DNA of 64,000 nucleotides from Paracoccaceae bacterium (lineage in GTDB: Bacteria; Pseudomonadota; Alphaproteobacteria; Rhodobacterales; Rhodobacteraceae): positions 1 through 64,000 of the forward strand of contig WRPH01000023.1 in assembly GCA_009773375.1 (NCBI GenBank). The letters are read 5' to 3'. A program made the position numbers and the translations under genes. Below the pieces are notes generated by a model. The model saw nothing but the letters and a program-made list of their open reading frames with translations, was not told the origin of the DNA and searched no databases. Positions 24,247 to 33,777 of the stretch are shown one piece after another (the first letter of the stretch is position 1; every line of letters starts with the position of its first letter).

Positions 24247-25035
24247 TTACAGATTGTCCTGCTGCGGCATGCCCAGAACGTGATAGCCGCAATCGACATG
24301 CACCACCTCGCCCGAGGTGCAGTTGCCATAATCGGAACACAGCCAGACGGCGGTGCCGCCGATGGCGTCCAGAGTGGCGTTTGAGCGCATCGGCGCATTC
24401 GCCTCGGTGTGGCGGAAGGTGGCGCGCGCGCCGCCAATCGCAGCACCGGCCAAGGTTTTCATCGGGCCGGGGCTGATCGCATTGACACGAATCTGCTGCG
24501 GGCCAAGGTCGTTGGCCAGATAGCGGGTGGCGCTTTCCAGCGCGGCCTTGGCGACGCCCATGACGTTGTAGTTCGGCGTCACCCGGTTTGATCCGCCATA
24601 GGTCAGGGTGATCAGGCTGCCACCGTCCGGCATCAGTTCAGCGGCGCGGCGCGACACGTCAATGAAGGAAAAGCAGGAAATTGCCATGGTGTTGCTGAAA
24701 TTGCCGCGCGAGGTGTTGGTGAAGCGCCCGGTCAATTCGTTCTTGTCGGAAAAGGCGATGGCGTGGATCAGGAAATCAATCGTGCCCCAGCGATCCTTGA
24801 TCTTGCCAAAGCAGGCATCCAGCGAGTCGTCGTTCATCACATCGACATCAACCAGAAAGTCGCTGCCGACCGAAGCCGCCAGCGGCTCGACCCGCTTGCC
24901 GAACGCATCACCCTGATAGGAAAACGCCAGTTCCGCACCTTCGGCAGCAAGGGCGGATGCAATGCCCCAAGCGATGGACCGTTCATTGGCCACGCCCATG
25001 ACAAGCCCGCGCTTGCCCTTCATCAGTTCGGCCAT
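24247..25035 (-). CDS. fabI: Enoyl-[acyl-carrier-protein] reductase (NADH), 262 aa
   Basis: Last step of the fatty acid elongation cycle, reducing enoyl-ACP with NADH. It is an atypical short-chain dehydrogenase with GVANERSIAWGIA (14-26) as cofactor loop and active-site Tyr146, Tyr156 and Lys163 at the same numbers as in E. coli FabI. Length matches the family. It lies 42 bases downstream of fabB in the fabA-fabB-fabI order common in alphaproteobacteria. Confidence 0.95.
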   Translation of the reverse strand: MAELMKGKRGLVMGVANERSIAWGIASALAAEGAELAFSYQGDAFGKRVEPLAASVGSDFLVDVDVMNDDSLDACFGKIKDRWGTIDFLIHAIAFSDKNELTGRFTNTSRGNFSNTMAISCFSFIDVSRRAAELMPDGGSLITLTYGGSNRVTPNYNVMGVAKAALESATRYLANDLGPQQIRVNAISPGPMKTLAGAAIGGARATFRHTEANAPMRSNATLDAIGGTAVWLCSDYGNCTSGEVVHVDCGYHVLGMPQQDNL

Positions 25036-25077
25036 TCTGGCGCTCCTAAATTACAGGTCTTGATCTGCTTGCGCGGG

Positions 25078-26307
25078 TCAGGACAGATACTTGCTCATCA
25101 CCAAGGTTGCATTGGTGCCACCGAAACCAAAGGAATTCGACAAAACTGTGTCCAGTTCGACGTTTTCGCGCAGCGACATGACGATTTCGCTGGGGTCAAG
25201 TGCGGGGTCCAGCGTGGTGATATTGGCGGAAGCGGCGATGAAGTTGCCCTGCATCATCAGCAGCGAATAGATCGCCTCGTGGACGCCGGTGGCGCCCAGC
25301 GAGTGGCCGGTCAGCGATTTGGTCGAGGCGGTGGGCGGGGTGCTGCCCTTGCCGAAGACGCGGCGGATCGCCTCCATTTCCGTGACATCGCCCACCATGG
25401 TCGAGGTGCCGTGGCTGTTGATGTAATCGACGTGGCGGCCTTCGGGCAGGGTGGACAGTGCCAGCCGCATCGAGCGTTCGCCACCCTCGCCCGAGGGCGC
25501 AACCATGTCGTAGCCATCCGAGGTGGCGCCGTAGCCGGTGACTTCGCCGTAGATTTTCGCGCCGCGGGCAAGGGCGTGGTTGAGTTCTTCCAGCACGACA
25601 ACACCGCCGCCGCCGGCGATGACAAAGCCGTCGCGGGTGGCATCATAGCTGCGCGAGGCGGTGGCGGGGGTGTCGTTGTATTTCGACGACATCGCGCCCA
25701 TGGCATCGAACAGGCACGACAGCGTCCAGTGCAGTTCCTCACCGCCACCGGCAAACACGATGTCCTGCTTGCCCATCTGGATCAGCTCGGTGCCGTTGCC
25801 GATGCAATGCGCCGAGGTAGAGCAGGCCGAGGTGATCGAATAGTTGACGCCCTTGATCTTGAACGGCGTGGCAAGGCAGGCCGAGTTGGTGGACGACATG
25901 CAGCGGGTGACCATGAACGGCCCCATCTTTTTCGGCGCGCCCTTTTCGATGACAAGGCGGTGGGCCTCGAAGAAGTTCGAAGTGGACGGCCCGCCCGAGC
26001 CCATGATCAGGCCAGAGCGTTCGTTCGACACTTCGGCGTCGGTCAGGCCGGAATCGGCGATGGCTTGCTTCATCGCCAGGAAGTTGTAGGCGGCACCCGG
26101 CCCCATGAAGCGCAGGTCGCGCTTGTCGATATGGTCTTCCAGCGTGATCTGCGGCATGCCGTGGACTTGGCTGCGGAAGCCGTGTTCGGCGTATTCGGGG
26201 GCAAAGACGATGCCGGATTTCCCGGCGCGCAGCGAGGCTTCAACCTCGGCCGCGCTGTTGCCGATCGAGGAAATGATGCCGATACCGGTGATGACGACGC
26301 GACGCAT
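25078..26307 (-). CDS. fabB: 3-oxoacyl-ACP synthase I, 409 aa
   Basis: A beta-ketoacyl-ACP synthase that elongates acyl chains and, with FabA, makes unsaturated fatty acids. The nucleophile is C162 in SACSTSAHC, and the two catalytic His segments [11 protein letters not shown] and [15 protein letters not shown] are intact. The fabA neighbour identifies it as FabB rather than FabF. Confidence 0.95.
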   Translation of the reverse strand: MRRVVITGIGIISSIGNSAAEVEASLRAGKSGIVFAPEYAEHGFRSQVHGMPQITLEDHIDKRDLRFMGPGAAYNFLAMKQAIADSGLTDAEVSNERSGLIMGSGGPSTSNFFEAHRLVIEKGAPKKMGPFMVTRCMSSTNSACLATPFKIKGVNYSITSACSTSAHCIGNGTELIQMGKQDIVFAGGGEELHWTLSCLFDAMGAMSSKYNDTPATASRSYDATRDGFVIAGGGGVVVLEELNHALARGAKIYGEVTGYGATSDGYDMVAPSGEGGERSMRLALSTLPEGRHVDYINSHGTSTMVGDVTEMEAIRRVFGKGSTPPTASTKSLTGHSLGATGVHEAIYSLLMMQGNFIAASANITTLDPALDPSEIVMSLRENVELDTVLSNSFGFGGTNATLVMSKYLS

Positions 26308-26339
26308 GGGCGGGCTCCTTTCAGATGGTGCGGGGCGGA

Positions 26340-26849
26340 TCAGCTTTCCGACAGCGCAACTTTCATGTCTTTGACGATGTAGATCACCTCGCCGTCAGCC
26401 TCGACGATGCCGTCGGCGACGCCCATGGTCAGGCGGCGGGTTTGCAGGGCTTTGGTGAAATTGACGCGGTAGGTCAGCAGCTTGCGGTCGGGGCGGACCA
26501 TGCCGGTCAACTTGACCTCGCCCACCCCAAGCGCATAGCCGCGCCCCTGCCAGCCGCGCCAGCCAAGGTTGAAGCCGGTCAGCTGCCACAAGCCGTCAAG
26601 GCCGAGGCAGCCGGGCATGATCGGGTTGCCGGGGAAGTGGCAGTCGAAGAACCACAGATCGGGCGTGATGTCGAATTCGGCGATCACATGGCCCTTGCCG
26701 TGTTCACCGCCATCGCCCGAGATTTCGGTGATGCGGTCCATCATCAGCATCGGCGGGGCGGGAAGCTGAGCGTTGCCGGGGCCGAACAATTCGCCACGCG
26801 AACATTTCAGAAGGTCGTCTTTGCTGAATGAAGTCGGAAAACCGCTCAT
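26340..26849 (-). CDS. fabA: 3-hydroxydecanoyl-ACP dehydratase/isomerase, 169 aa
   Basis: Dehydrates 3-hydroxydecanoyl-ACP and isomerises the double bond, the branch point for unsaturated fatty acids. The catalytic His71 is in [15 protein letters not shown] and Asp85 in [10 protein letters not shown], one residue off the E. coli numbering. The ATG at 26849 (MSGFPTSF) gives the normal length. It heads the fabA-fabB-fabI operon and is divergent from irr. Confidence 0.95.
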   Translation of the reverse strand: MSGFPTSFSKDDLLKCSRGELFGPGNAQLPAPPMLMMDRITEISGDGGEHGKGHVIAEFDITPDLWFFDCHFPGNPIMPGCLGLDGLWQLTGFNLGWRGWQGRGYALGVGEVKLTGMVRPDRKLLTYRVNFTKALQTRRLTMGVADGIVEADGEVIYIVKDMKVALSES

Positions 26850-27009
26850 GCCCCTGTGATCCCCGATGGCTGGCCTTTTTTCCCGTGTAACACCCGAGGC
26901 CATGGGGAACAAGTGGAGCCCAGCGTGGCAGCGGCAAAGCGTTTGGGGTTTTCGTTTGAAATACCCCGGTTTCACACTCTATATAGACTCAGAAGAACGG
27001 GAACGGACG

Positions 27010-27426
27010 ATGAGCCTGACAGAACACCATCGCGGCACCACATGGCTGGAGCGGGGCGGATTGCGCCCGACGCGGCAACGGCTGGCTTTGGCGGGCTTGC
27101 TGGTGGGCGATGGGCTGAATCGGCATGTCACGGCGGAAAGCCTGTTCGCCGCTGCGGCGCAGGCGGGCGAAAAGGTCAGCCTTGCCACCGTCTACAACAC
27201 CCTGCGGGCGTTTTGCGAGGCAGGGCTGCTGAACGAGGTCGTGGTCGATGGCGCACGCAGCTATTTCGACACAAGGCTGGATGACCACCCGCATTTCTAT
27301 TGGGAAGACAGTAACGCGCTGACCGATGCGCCGGTCGAGGATCTGGTGATCTCCAACCTGCCTGCCGCACCCGAGGGTATGGCGGTTTCGCGCGTTGATG
27401 TGGTGATCCGGCTGAAAAAGGCCTGA
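27010..27426 (+). CDS. irr: Iron response regulator Irr (Fur family), 138 aa
   Basis: A Fur-superfamily regulator with the N-terminal winged helix RPTRQRLALAGLLV (19-32), then SLATVYNTLRAFCEAGLLNEV (57-77), and a short dimer domain. The gene position next to fabA is typical of Irr in Rhodobacteraceae. The HxH segment DDHPHFYWED (91-100) is kept, but no GCPW-type haem regulatory motif is present near the N-terminus, as in other members of this family group. The start ATG 27010 gives the expected length. The promoter probably lies in the TATATAGAC stretch about 26980-26990. Confidence 0.9.
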   Translation: MSLTEHHRGTTWLERGGLRPTRQRLALAGLLVGDGLNRHVTAESLFAAAAQAGEKVSLATVYNTLRAFCEAGLLNEVVVDGARSYFDTRLDDHPHFYWEDSNALTDAPVEDLVISNLPAAPEGMAVSRVDVVIRLKKA

Positions 27427-27447
27427 TCCCGAAAAGGCCTGATCCCG
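27416..27447 (+). repeat. 16-bp tandem duplication at the irr stop codon
   Basis: AAAAGGCCTGATCCCG occurs twice in direct succession. The first copy holds the last codons and stop of irr; the second is non-coding. It is probably a local slippage duplication. Confidence 0.8.
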
Positions 27448-27601
27448 CGACCAACGGTTGCCAAATCGCGCGGCCAAGGCGGGGTGCAGAGTGAATGTTC
27501 GGCTCCAATCGAACGCAACCCGCACTCAGGCCGCATGCCTTTCGGGTCGCCTGTGCTGCTTGTCTCCGCTGTATCTGGCGCGATGGGCTGTTTTTCATGG
27601 C

Positions 27602-27634
27602 AAAAGGCGCGATCTGCCTGAAGCAGACCGCGCC
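27602..27634 (-). terminator. Rho-independent terminator after fasciclin gene
   Basis: Read on the minus strand, a stem of GGCGCG/CGCGCC plus GCAGA/TCTGC, with one mismatch and a 5-base loop, is followed by TTTTG. It begins about 45 bases after the fasciclin stop codon. Confidence 0.75.
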
Positions 27635-27679
27635 GGATTGCCAGCCGCGCAGGGCACGCGCGGCCTGGCGGGGGTGGGC

Positions 27680-28234
27680 TTACTTCGGCAGCAAGACCTT
27701 GTTGACCACCTGAATAACGCCGTTCGATTGCGCCACATCCGAGATCGTCACTTTGCCCGCCTTGCCGGATTCGTCGTAAATATACAGGCTGTTGCCCTTC
27801 ATCTTCGCCGACAGGAAGTCACCCGACAGCGTGGTCATGTTGAAGTAACCGTCCTTGGAGGCTTTGGCCTTCTTGGCCATCTCGGCGGTGGTGAAATTGC
27901 CTGCGACAACGTGGGCGGTGAGGATTTTCACCAGCATATCCTTGTTTTCCGGCTTCAGCAGCGTCTCGACGGTGCCTGCGGGCAGCGCGGCAAAGGCGTC
28001 ATTGACCGGGGCGAAAACGGTGAAGGGGCCAGCACCTTGCAGCGCATCGACCAGACCCGCGGCTTTCACCGCCGCCACCAGCGTGGTGTGATCTTTCGAG
28101 TTCACCGCGTTTTCGACGATGTTTTTCGTTTCAAACATCGCGGCACCGCCGACCATCGGGTTTTCGGCCAAAGCGGGGCCTGCGAGCAGAGCAAGGGTGA
28201 GGACAAAAGCAGAGGTTTTCCGGGTGATCGTCAT
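27680..28234 (-). CDS. Secreted fasciclin-domain protein, 184 aa
   Basis: A small exported protein with a signal peptide (ALLAGPALA|EN) and one fasciclin (FAS1) domain. The hallmarks are HTTLVAAVKAAGLVDAL, GPFTVFAPVNDAFAAL and the C-terminal NGVIQVVNKVLLP. FAS1 domains mediate adhesion or ligand binding; the partner here is unknown. It is a single gene with its own terminator. The ATG at 28234 is taken as the start since it begins the signal peptide. Confidence 0.9.
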   Translation of the reverse strand: MTITRKTSAFVLTLALLAGPALAENPMVGGAAMFETKNIVENAVNSKDHTTLVAAVKAAGLVDALQGAGPFTVFAPVNDAFAALPAGTVETLLKPENKDMLVKILTAHVVAGNFTTAEMAKKAKASKDGYFNMTTLSGDFLSAKMKGNSLYIYDESGKAGKVTISDVAQSNGVIQVVNKVLLPK

Positions 28235-28342
28235 GGCAGCTTCCCTATCTGTCGGCAGGACCATTCCTTGCCGTCTGATAGAGAAACGCGGCGGGGCGGG
28301 CCAAAGTTTCAGCCACCCCGCCGGATAACGCCTTCGTGACCG

Positions 28343-29854
28343 TTATTGGCCAAGCCGCCGGATGCGGCCTTCGACGGCAGGCTTCACCTTGCGATGCTTT
28401 TCGACATAGCCCATCACGTCATTGGCCACCAGATTGCCGCCGCCGATGTTGGTCAGCACCCGACCACCGCCAAGCGCGCCATAGCCATCACCTCCGCCAA
28501 GGATGTAATCGTTCACCGCGACCTTATACAGCGCGTCGGGGTTCAAGGCGGTATCGCCCACCATCACCTCGGACACGCGGGCACCGGCCTCGGCGCTGGG
28601 ATCATAGCTGAAGGTCAGGCCGGAGACCTGCGCAAAGCGGCCCGCGCCCTTTTCCACCTGACTGACGGCGTTTTCCAAGGCCAGCAGCAACTGGCTGCCC
28701 GGCAGTTCTGTGACAACGGTGACGTTGCCAAACGGCAGTTCGGTCAGAATATCGCGGCGGGTCAGTTTCGCGCCCGCATCATAGGTGCGGTCGGCGCGAA
28801 TGCCGCCGCCGTTCATCAGCGCCACATCGGCCCCGGTGGCGGCGCGCATCGCATCGGCGATCAGGTTGCCCATGCTGGATTCCTCGGCCCGCACCACATT
28901 GCGGCGGCTGTCGAGCGCGGTTTCGGTACTGCCGATTTCGACGTTCAGCGTTTCATCGAGGCCCGCGGCGAGCTTATCGGCCAAGGCCTTGCTTTCCGGG
29001 TCGGGTTCAACGGTCCCGGTGTCGATGAAGCGGAAATTCGGCACCCAAGCGATGGTGCGCTTGCCATCGTTTTCGCCGACCTCGACCATCAGATCGATCG
29101 GGGTCAGGAACTGGCCGTCGATCGAGGTTTCGACGTAGGCGGTGACGCCATCATAGGCGGTGGCATAGGAATGGTCGTCGCCCGACAGGATCACATCAAA
29201 TGCGTGCGACTTGATCAGGGCGCGGTCGTTTTCCATATTGGTCTGCACCACACCGACGACAATATCGGCACCGTCGTCGCGGGCTTTCTTGGCGGCTTCG
29301 ACCGCCATATCGACGGTCGGGCCGAATTTCAGCGAGCCGGTGGAGGAAACCTCCGGCGAGGTATCCTGCGCCACCGGGATCAGCGCGACCTTGAGGCCGC
29401 CGACCTCTTTCACCATCACCCCGCCCAAGCCTTCGATGGCAGACCCATCGGCGTTGGTGATGTTGATCGCAGCCCAAGGGTATTTCGACGCCTTCAGCTT
29501 TTCGGCGAAGTTTTCCGGGCCGAAGTCGAATTCATGGTTGCCGGGCACCGCCAGATCGAATGGTACAAGGTTGGTCAGATCAATGGTGTTCTGGCCTTTG
29601 TCGAACCCCGACAGCAGCGAGGGCGACAGCATGTCGCCGTCAAACAGGTAAAGCGTGTGCGGGTTGGCGGCGCGCTCGGCCTTTGCCACCGCGTTCAGGC
29701 GGGCAAAGCCGCCGCGACCGTCTTCCTCGGCGAAGTTGTAGACATCGCCGACGCCCAGCAGGGTCAGCTTCACCGTTTCGGCCATGGCGGGGGCGGCAAG
29801 GCACAGCAGGGCCGTCGCCGACAGCAGGGCGGGGCGCAGGGATTTGACGGGCAT
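28343..29854 (-). CDS. Periplasmic 5'-nucleotidase / metallophosphoesterase, 503 aa
   Basis: A secreted calcineurin-like phosphoesterase of the 5'-nucleotidase family (UshA/CpdB/SoxB-like group). A signal peptide (LLCLAAPAMA|ET) precedes the metallophosphatase domain with the DGDM, GNHEFDFG and SGDDHSY metal-ligand blocks. The C-terminal 5'-nucleotidase domain contains NGGGIRAD and VAVNDYILGGGDGY. GGAG lies 6 bases before the ATG at 29854. It likely scavenges phosphate from nucleotides; the exact substrate is unknown. Confidence 0.9.
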   Translation of the reverse strand: MPVKSLRPALLSATALLCLAAPAMAETVKLTLLGVGDVYNFAEEDGRGGFARLNAVAKAERAANPHTLYLFDGDMLSPSLLSGFDKGQNTIDLTNLVPFDLAVPGNHEFDFGPENFAEKLKASKYPWAAINITNADGSAIEGLGGVMVKEVGGLKVALIPVAQDTSPEVSSTGSLKFGPTVDMAVEAAKKARDDGADIVVGVVQTNMENDRALIKSHAFDVILSGDDHSYATAYDGVTAYVETSIDGQFLTPIDLMVEVGENDGKRTIAWVPNFRFIDTGTVEPDPESKALADKLAAGLDETLNVEIGSTETALDSRRNVVRAEESSMGNLIADAMRAATGADVALMNGGGIRADRTYDAGAKLTRRDILTELPFGNVTVVTELPGSQLLLALENAVSQVEKGAGRFAQVSGLTFSYDPSAEAGARVSEVMVGDTALNPDALYKVAVNDYILGGGDGYGALGGGRVLTNIGGGNLVANDVMGYVEKHRKVKPAVEGRIRRLGQ

Positions 29855-30012
29855 GGGAAACTCCACTGATGGTTGTTATTGTTACATGATCGTTACAGTG
29901 CGGCGCGGCGCTGAGTCTGTCAAAGCCAGCTTGGCGGCAGCGGTAGGGCTTGGCGGTTACAGGCTTATGACAGATGCTTGACCAGGGCTGCGGCGCAGGG
30001 CATGAGACGGAT

Positions 30013-30351
30013 ATGCTGATATACAAGATATTCCTGCGCGCCGAATGGGACGCGTTCCGCAGCGCTGGCGAAACTGCCGGCGCGCCGATTGATCTGGCCG
30101 ATGGTTATATCCACTTCTCGGCAGCCCCGCAGTTGGCGGAAACGGCGGCGAAATACTTTGGCGCGGTCAGCGATCTGGTGCTGGTCGCCTGCGATGCCGG
30201 GCGGCTGGGCGAGGCGCTGAAGTGGGAGCCGTCGCGCGGCGGGGCGCTGTTTCCGCATCTGTATCGGCGGCTGACGCTGGCCGATGTGATCTGGGACAAA
30301 TCGCTGCCCTTGGGCGCTACGGGGCATATTTTCCCGGAGGGTGTGTTTTGA
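30013..30351 (+). CDS. DUF952 family protein, 112 aa
   Basis: A small cytoplasmic protein of the DUF952 family, with the typical [10 protein letters not shown] start, [12 protein letters not shown] and [17 protein letters not shown]. The fold resembles ADP-ribosyltransferase-like domains but no function is established. The stop codon overlaps the TTG start of pyrD, so the two are coupled. Confidence 0.88.
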   Translation: MLIYKIFLRAEWDAFRSAGETAGAPIDLADGYIHFSAAPQLAETAAKYFGAVSDLVLVACDAGRLGEALKWEPSRGGALFPHLYRRLTLADVIWDKSLPLGATGHIFPEGVF

Positions 30352-31409
30352 GCATTCTGGAAGGTCTGGGCCTGGCGCTGCTGCATCGGGTTGATCCCGA
30401 ACGCGCACATGGGCTGTCGTTGCGGGCGCTGTCTGCGGGGCTGGTGCCGTTGCCGGGTGTGATCACCTCGCCGCGCTTGGCCACCACGGTTGCAGGGATG
30501 GCGCTGCCCAATCCGGTTGGCCTCGCGGCGGGCTATGACAAGAACGCCACCGCCATCGCCGCGCTGAGCCGGGCGGGGTTTGGTTTTGTCGAGGTGGGGG
30601 CTGCGACGCCACGGCCACAGCCGGGCAATCCGCAGCCGCGACTGTTCCGGCTGACCGAGGATCGCGCCGCCATCAACCGCTTTGGCTTCAACAACGAAGG
30701 TGCCGAGGCGATTGCGGCGCGGTTGGCGGCGCGGGTGCGCGGGCCGGTGCCGGTGGGGCTGAACCTTGGGGCTAACAAGGACAGCGCCGACCGGGCGCAG
30801 GATTTCGCGCGGGTGCTGGCGGTCTGCGGGCCGCATGTCGATTTTGCCACCGTCAATGTCAGCTCGCCCAACACGGAAAAACTGCGCGATTTGCAGGGCC
30901 GCGCGGCGCTGTCGGCCTTGCTGGCCGGGGTGATGGAGACGCGGGCGGCGCTGGCAAACCCGATCCCGGTGTTCCTGAAGATCGCCCCCGATCTGACCGC
31001 CGATGAACTGGCGGAAATCGCCGAAGTTGCGCTGGCCTCGGGGCTGGCGGGGATCATTGCCACCAACACAACCTTGTCACGAGAAGGTTTGCTAAGTGCA
31101 AACAAATCGCAAACCGGCGGGCTTTCCGGTGCGCCATTGTTCGAAAAATCTACCCGCGTCTTGGCGCAACTGTCGCAACTGACTGCCGGAAAGCTGCCGC
31201 TGATCGGCGTCGGCGGCATTTCCAGCGCCGAAGAGGCCTATGTGAAAATCCTCGTCGGTGCCAGCGCGGTGCAGTTCTATACCGCGATGGTCTATCAGGG
31301 CATTTCGCTGGCGGCGAAAATCGCGCGCGGGCTGGATGCGCTGCTGCAACGCGATGGCTATGCCAATGTCGCCGAGGCTGTCGGCAAGGGCCGCGATCAG
31401 TGGCTGTAA
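30348..31409 (+). CDS. pyrD: Dihydroorotate dehydrogenase (quinone), 353 aa
   Basis: Class 2 dihydroorotate dehydrogenase of pyrimidine synthesis, attached to the inner membrane and using quinone. [32 protein letters not shown], the catalytic-Ser strand VNVSSPNT and the [15 protein letters not shown] loop are all seen. The start is a TTG at 30348 that overlaps the DUF952 stop and has GGAGG 7 bases upstream. Confidence 0.94.
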   Translation: MSILEGLGLALLHRVDPERAHGLSLRALSAGLVPLPGVITSPRLATTVAGMALPNPVGLAAGYDKNATAIAALSRAGFGFVEVGAATPRPQPGNPQPRLFRLTEDRAAINRFGFNNEGAEAIAARLAARVRGPVPVGLNLGANKDSADRAQDFARVLAVCGPHVDFATVNVSSPNTEKLRDLQGRAALSALLAGVMETRAALANPIPVFLKIAPDLTADELAEIAEVALASGLAGIIATNTTLSREGLLSANKSQTGGLSGAPLFEKSTRVLAQLSQLTAGKLPLIGVGGISSAEEAYVKILVGASAVQFYTAMVYQGISLAAKIARGLDALLQRDGYANVAEAVGKGRDQWL

Positions 31410-31441
31410 ACCAGCACCAGCGCTGCCAAAAAAACTGGCTC

Positions 31442-31474
31442 TGGTCATCCTCTCTGCCCAAATATCCTCGGGGG
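31442..31474 (+). repeat. Dispersed intergenic repeat, GGTCATCCTCTCTGC-NN-AAATATCC type
   Basis: A sequence of this type follows pyrD and occurs again at about 54819-54845 after ruvB, with only a few changes. It lies in the pyrD-trpB gap. Confidence 0.55.
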
Positions 31475-31564
31475 TGAGCGCGGAACGCGCGAGGGGGTCC
31501 GAGGACCCCCTTTTCCCCAGCCGCCAAGGGCGCTACATCGGGGTAACGCAAGGGGAGATCAGCG

Positions 31565-32789
31565 ATGGAAGACGGTGTGAACAGCTTTATGACCGGGCCG
31601 GATGAACAGGGCCGCTTTGGCAAGTTCGGTGGCCGTTTCGTGTCGGAAACCCTGATGCCACTGATCCTCGATCTGGAGGAGCGCTACGAATTCGCCAAGA
31701 CCGACCCGACGTTCTGGGCGGAAATGGACGATCTGTGGAAGCATTACGTCGGCCGCCCCTCGCCGCTGTATTATGCGCCTCGGCTGACCGAGCATCTCGG
31801 TGGTGCCAAGGTCTACATGAAGCGCGACGAACTGAACCACACCGGCGCCCACAAGATCAACAACGTGCTGGGCCAGATCATTCTGGCGCGGCGGATGGGC
31901 AAGACCCGGATCATCGCTGAAACCGGCGCGGGGCAGCATGGCGTGGCGACGGCCACGGTCTGCGCCAAGTTCGGGCTGAAATGCGTGGTCTACATGGGCG
32001 CGCATGATGTGGAACGGCAAGCGCCGAACGTGTTCCGCATGCGTCTGCTCGGAAGTGGTGCCGGTGACTTCGGGCCGCGGCACGCTGAAAGACGCGATGA
32101 ACGATGCGCTGCGCGATTGGGTGACCAACGTGCGCGACACCTTCTATTGCATCGGAACCGTGGCCGGGCCGCATCCCTATCCGGCGATGGTGCGCGATTT
32201 CCAAAGCATCATCGGCAAGGAAGTCCGCTGGCAATTGGCCGAACAGGAAGGCGAGGGCCGTTTGCCCGATACGGTGATTGCGGCGATCGGCGGTGGCTCG
32301 AACGCGATGGGGCTGTTCTACCCGTTCCTCGATGATCCGTCGGTGAACATCATCGGCGTCGAGGCGGGCGGCAAGGGGGTTGATGCGCGGATGCAGCATT
32401 GCGCCTCGCTGACCGGCGGCCGCCCCGGCGTGCTGCACGGCAACCGCACGTATCTTTTGCAGGATGACGACGGCCAGATTCTGGAAGGCTTCTCGATCTC
32501 GGCGGGTCTGGATTATCCGGGCATCGGGCCGGAACACAGCTGGCTGCACGATATGGGCCGGGCGCAATATGTCAGCATCACCGATGCCGAGGCGCTGGAG
32601 GCGTTCCAGCTGTCGTGCCGTCTGGAAGGCATCATCCCGGCGCTGGAACCCAGCCACGCCCTGGCGCATGTGATGAAGATCGCGCCGACCCTGCCGCGCG
32701 ACCATATCATCGTGATGAACATGTGCGGTCGTGGCGACAAGGATATCTTTACCGTCGCCAAGCACCTTGGCTTCGATATGAAGATTTGA
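31565..32789 (+). pseudogene. trpB: Tryptophan synthase beta chain, frameshifted
   Basis: The two halves of TrpB lie in different frames. The first runs from ATG 31565 through [19 protein letters not shown] (with the pyridoxal-phosphate Lys) and [12 protein letters not shown] to FRMRLLG at about 32051. The second resumes at [18 protein letters not shown] and continues to the normal C-terminus at 32789, including GGGSNAMG and [10 protein letters not shown]. Normal TrpB reads RLLGAEVVPV here, so five bases (two codons less one base) are missing at about 32052-32053. Everything else is intact, so this is either a very recent mutation or a sequencing/assembly error. Confidence 0.9.
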
Positions 32790-32808
32790 ACCACACGGCA
32801 AGGATTGC

Positions 32809-32843
32809 AAAAGGCGTGCGCCCCACGGGGCGCACGCCTTTTT
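32809..32843 (+). terminator. Strong rho-independent terminator after trpB
   Basis: A 14-bp near-perfect stem (AAGGCGTGCGCCCC / GGGGCGCACGCCTT) with a tiny loop is followed by a T run. It starts about 20 bases after the trpB stop codon. Confidence 0.93.
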
Positions 32844-33198
32844 CATGCGAATCCGCGGCTGGCGGTGGCGGATCGAATCGTCCGATTTGCGATCAATCTG
32901 ACGCGTCGGGGGCATAAACTTTTGGGCTAAAGCGGCCATATCTGCGCCCGTACGGGGAGGCAGAGTAGGTAGCGCGGCTTCAGACCAAGGTCGGGACGTC
33001 TTTGGCCCATCGTCTGAATTTGGCTGCCAAACCCATAAACTCTGGTTTAGGCGCGCAAACCGGCGGCGGACTTGGCCGCTGCTAAACCTTGGGACAATGG
33101 CCGCGCCGCGTCCTTCGAGTGTTGATGAACCGGTCGCCACAATCGGCAACCCCCATTCATCCCGGCCAGACCGGCCCCCACTCCGAAGGACCATGACC
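32844..33198. other. Gene-free region upstream of PepSY-like pair
   Basis: About 350 bases without a convincing gene. It contains a perfect short inverted repeat TAAAC-TCTG-GTTTA at 33036-33049. A related CATAAACT motif lies at 32913. It probably holds the promoter of the PepSY-like genes. Confidence 0.5.
33036..33049. promoter_or_regulatory. Inverted repeat TAAAC-TCTG-GTTTA
   Basis: A 5+5 bp repeat with a 4-base centre, 150 bases upstream of the first PepSY-like gene. CATAAACT occurs just before it and again at 32913. It could be a site for the nearby LuxR-type regulator, but this is a guess. Confidence 0.35.
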
Positions 33199-33675
33199 AT
33201 GACGCTCAAAGCAAGACTGATGATGTTCACTGCCGCTGTCACCTTCTCGGCCACGATGGCAAGCGCTGCGATCACCGCCAACGACGTGGTGGCGACCTAC
33301 CAGAGCCAGGGTTACACCTATGTGCAGGTGAAGGATGGCATTTCGCAGATCAAGGTCGAGGCGATCAAGGACGGTGTGAAGCTGGAAGTGATTTACGACA
33401 AGGCCAGCGGCAACGTGATCAGCCAGGAAACGCGGGCGGTGCAAGGCTCGGAGGCCGGGCTGAGCGGCGTGGAAGTGCAGCATTCGAACGGCGATTTCGA
33501 CGACACCGGTGACGACGACAATGACGGCGACGACAACGGGTCGGATGATAACGGCGACGACGACAACGGGTCGGATGGGTCGGGCCATGATGCCGATGAT
33601 GATCACGGGTCGGATGATGACAGCGGTTCGGACGACAATGGCGGTTCGGACGATGGCGGCGATGACAGCAACTGA
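33199..33675 (+). CDS. Secreted PepSY-like protein with Asp/Gly-rich tail, 158 aa
   Basis: An exported protein. A signal peptide (LMMFTAAVTFSATMASA|AI) is followed by a single PepSY-like domain of about 70 residues (VVATYQSQGYTYVQVKDGISQIKVEA, EVIYDKASGNVIS). The last 60 residues are a low-complexity Asp/Gly/Ser/Asn tail that may bind Ca2+ or other cations. AAGGA is placed correctly for the ATG at 33199, better than for the ATG at 33193. PepSY domains often inhibit proteases or take part in envelope sensing. The true role here is unknown. Confidence 0.82.
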   Translation: MTLKARLMMFTAAVTFSATMASAAITANDVVATYQSQGYTYVQVKDGISQIKVEAIKDGVKLEVIYDKASGNVISQETRAVQGSEAGLSGVEVQHSNGDFDDTGDDDNDGDDNGSDDNGDDDNGSDGSGHDADDDHGSDDDSGSDDNGGSDDGGDDSN

Positions 33676-33777
33676 TCGCAGCCTGTTCTGATCATGGACC
33701 GCGCCTCGGGCTTGCCGGGGCGCGGCTCGTGTTTGATACTGCGGCAAAACGGGGCTGTTGCCTCGAAGGGATAAGCG

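Noticed and set aside
24763-26382. A 539-codon plus-strand frame across fabI and fabB
   Set aside because: Antisense to fab genes with exact active-site residues; composition is that of a shadow frame.
27416-27447. 16-bp tandem repeat at the end of irr as a regulatory element
   Set aside because: It is best explained as a simple slippage duplication; it has no symmetry and does not change the protein.
33481-33675. Asp/Gly-coding tract as a possible CRISPR-like or tandem DNA repeat
   Set aside because: The repeats are irregular and in frame with a secreted protein tail; no spacer pattern exists. No CRISPR array was seen anywhere in the window.
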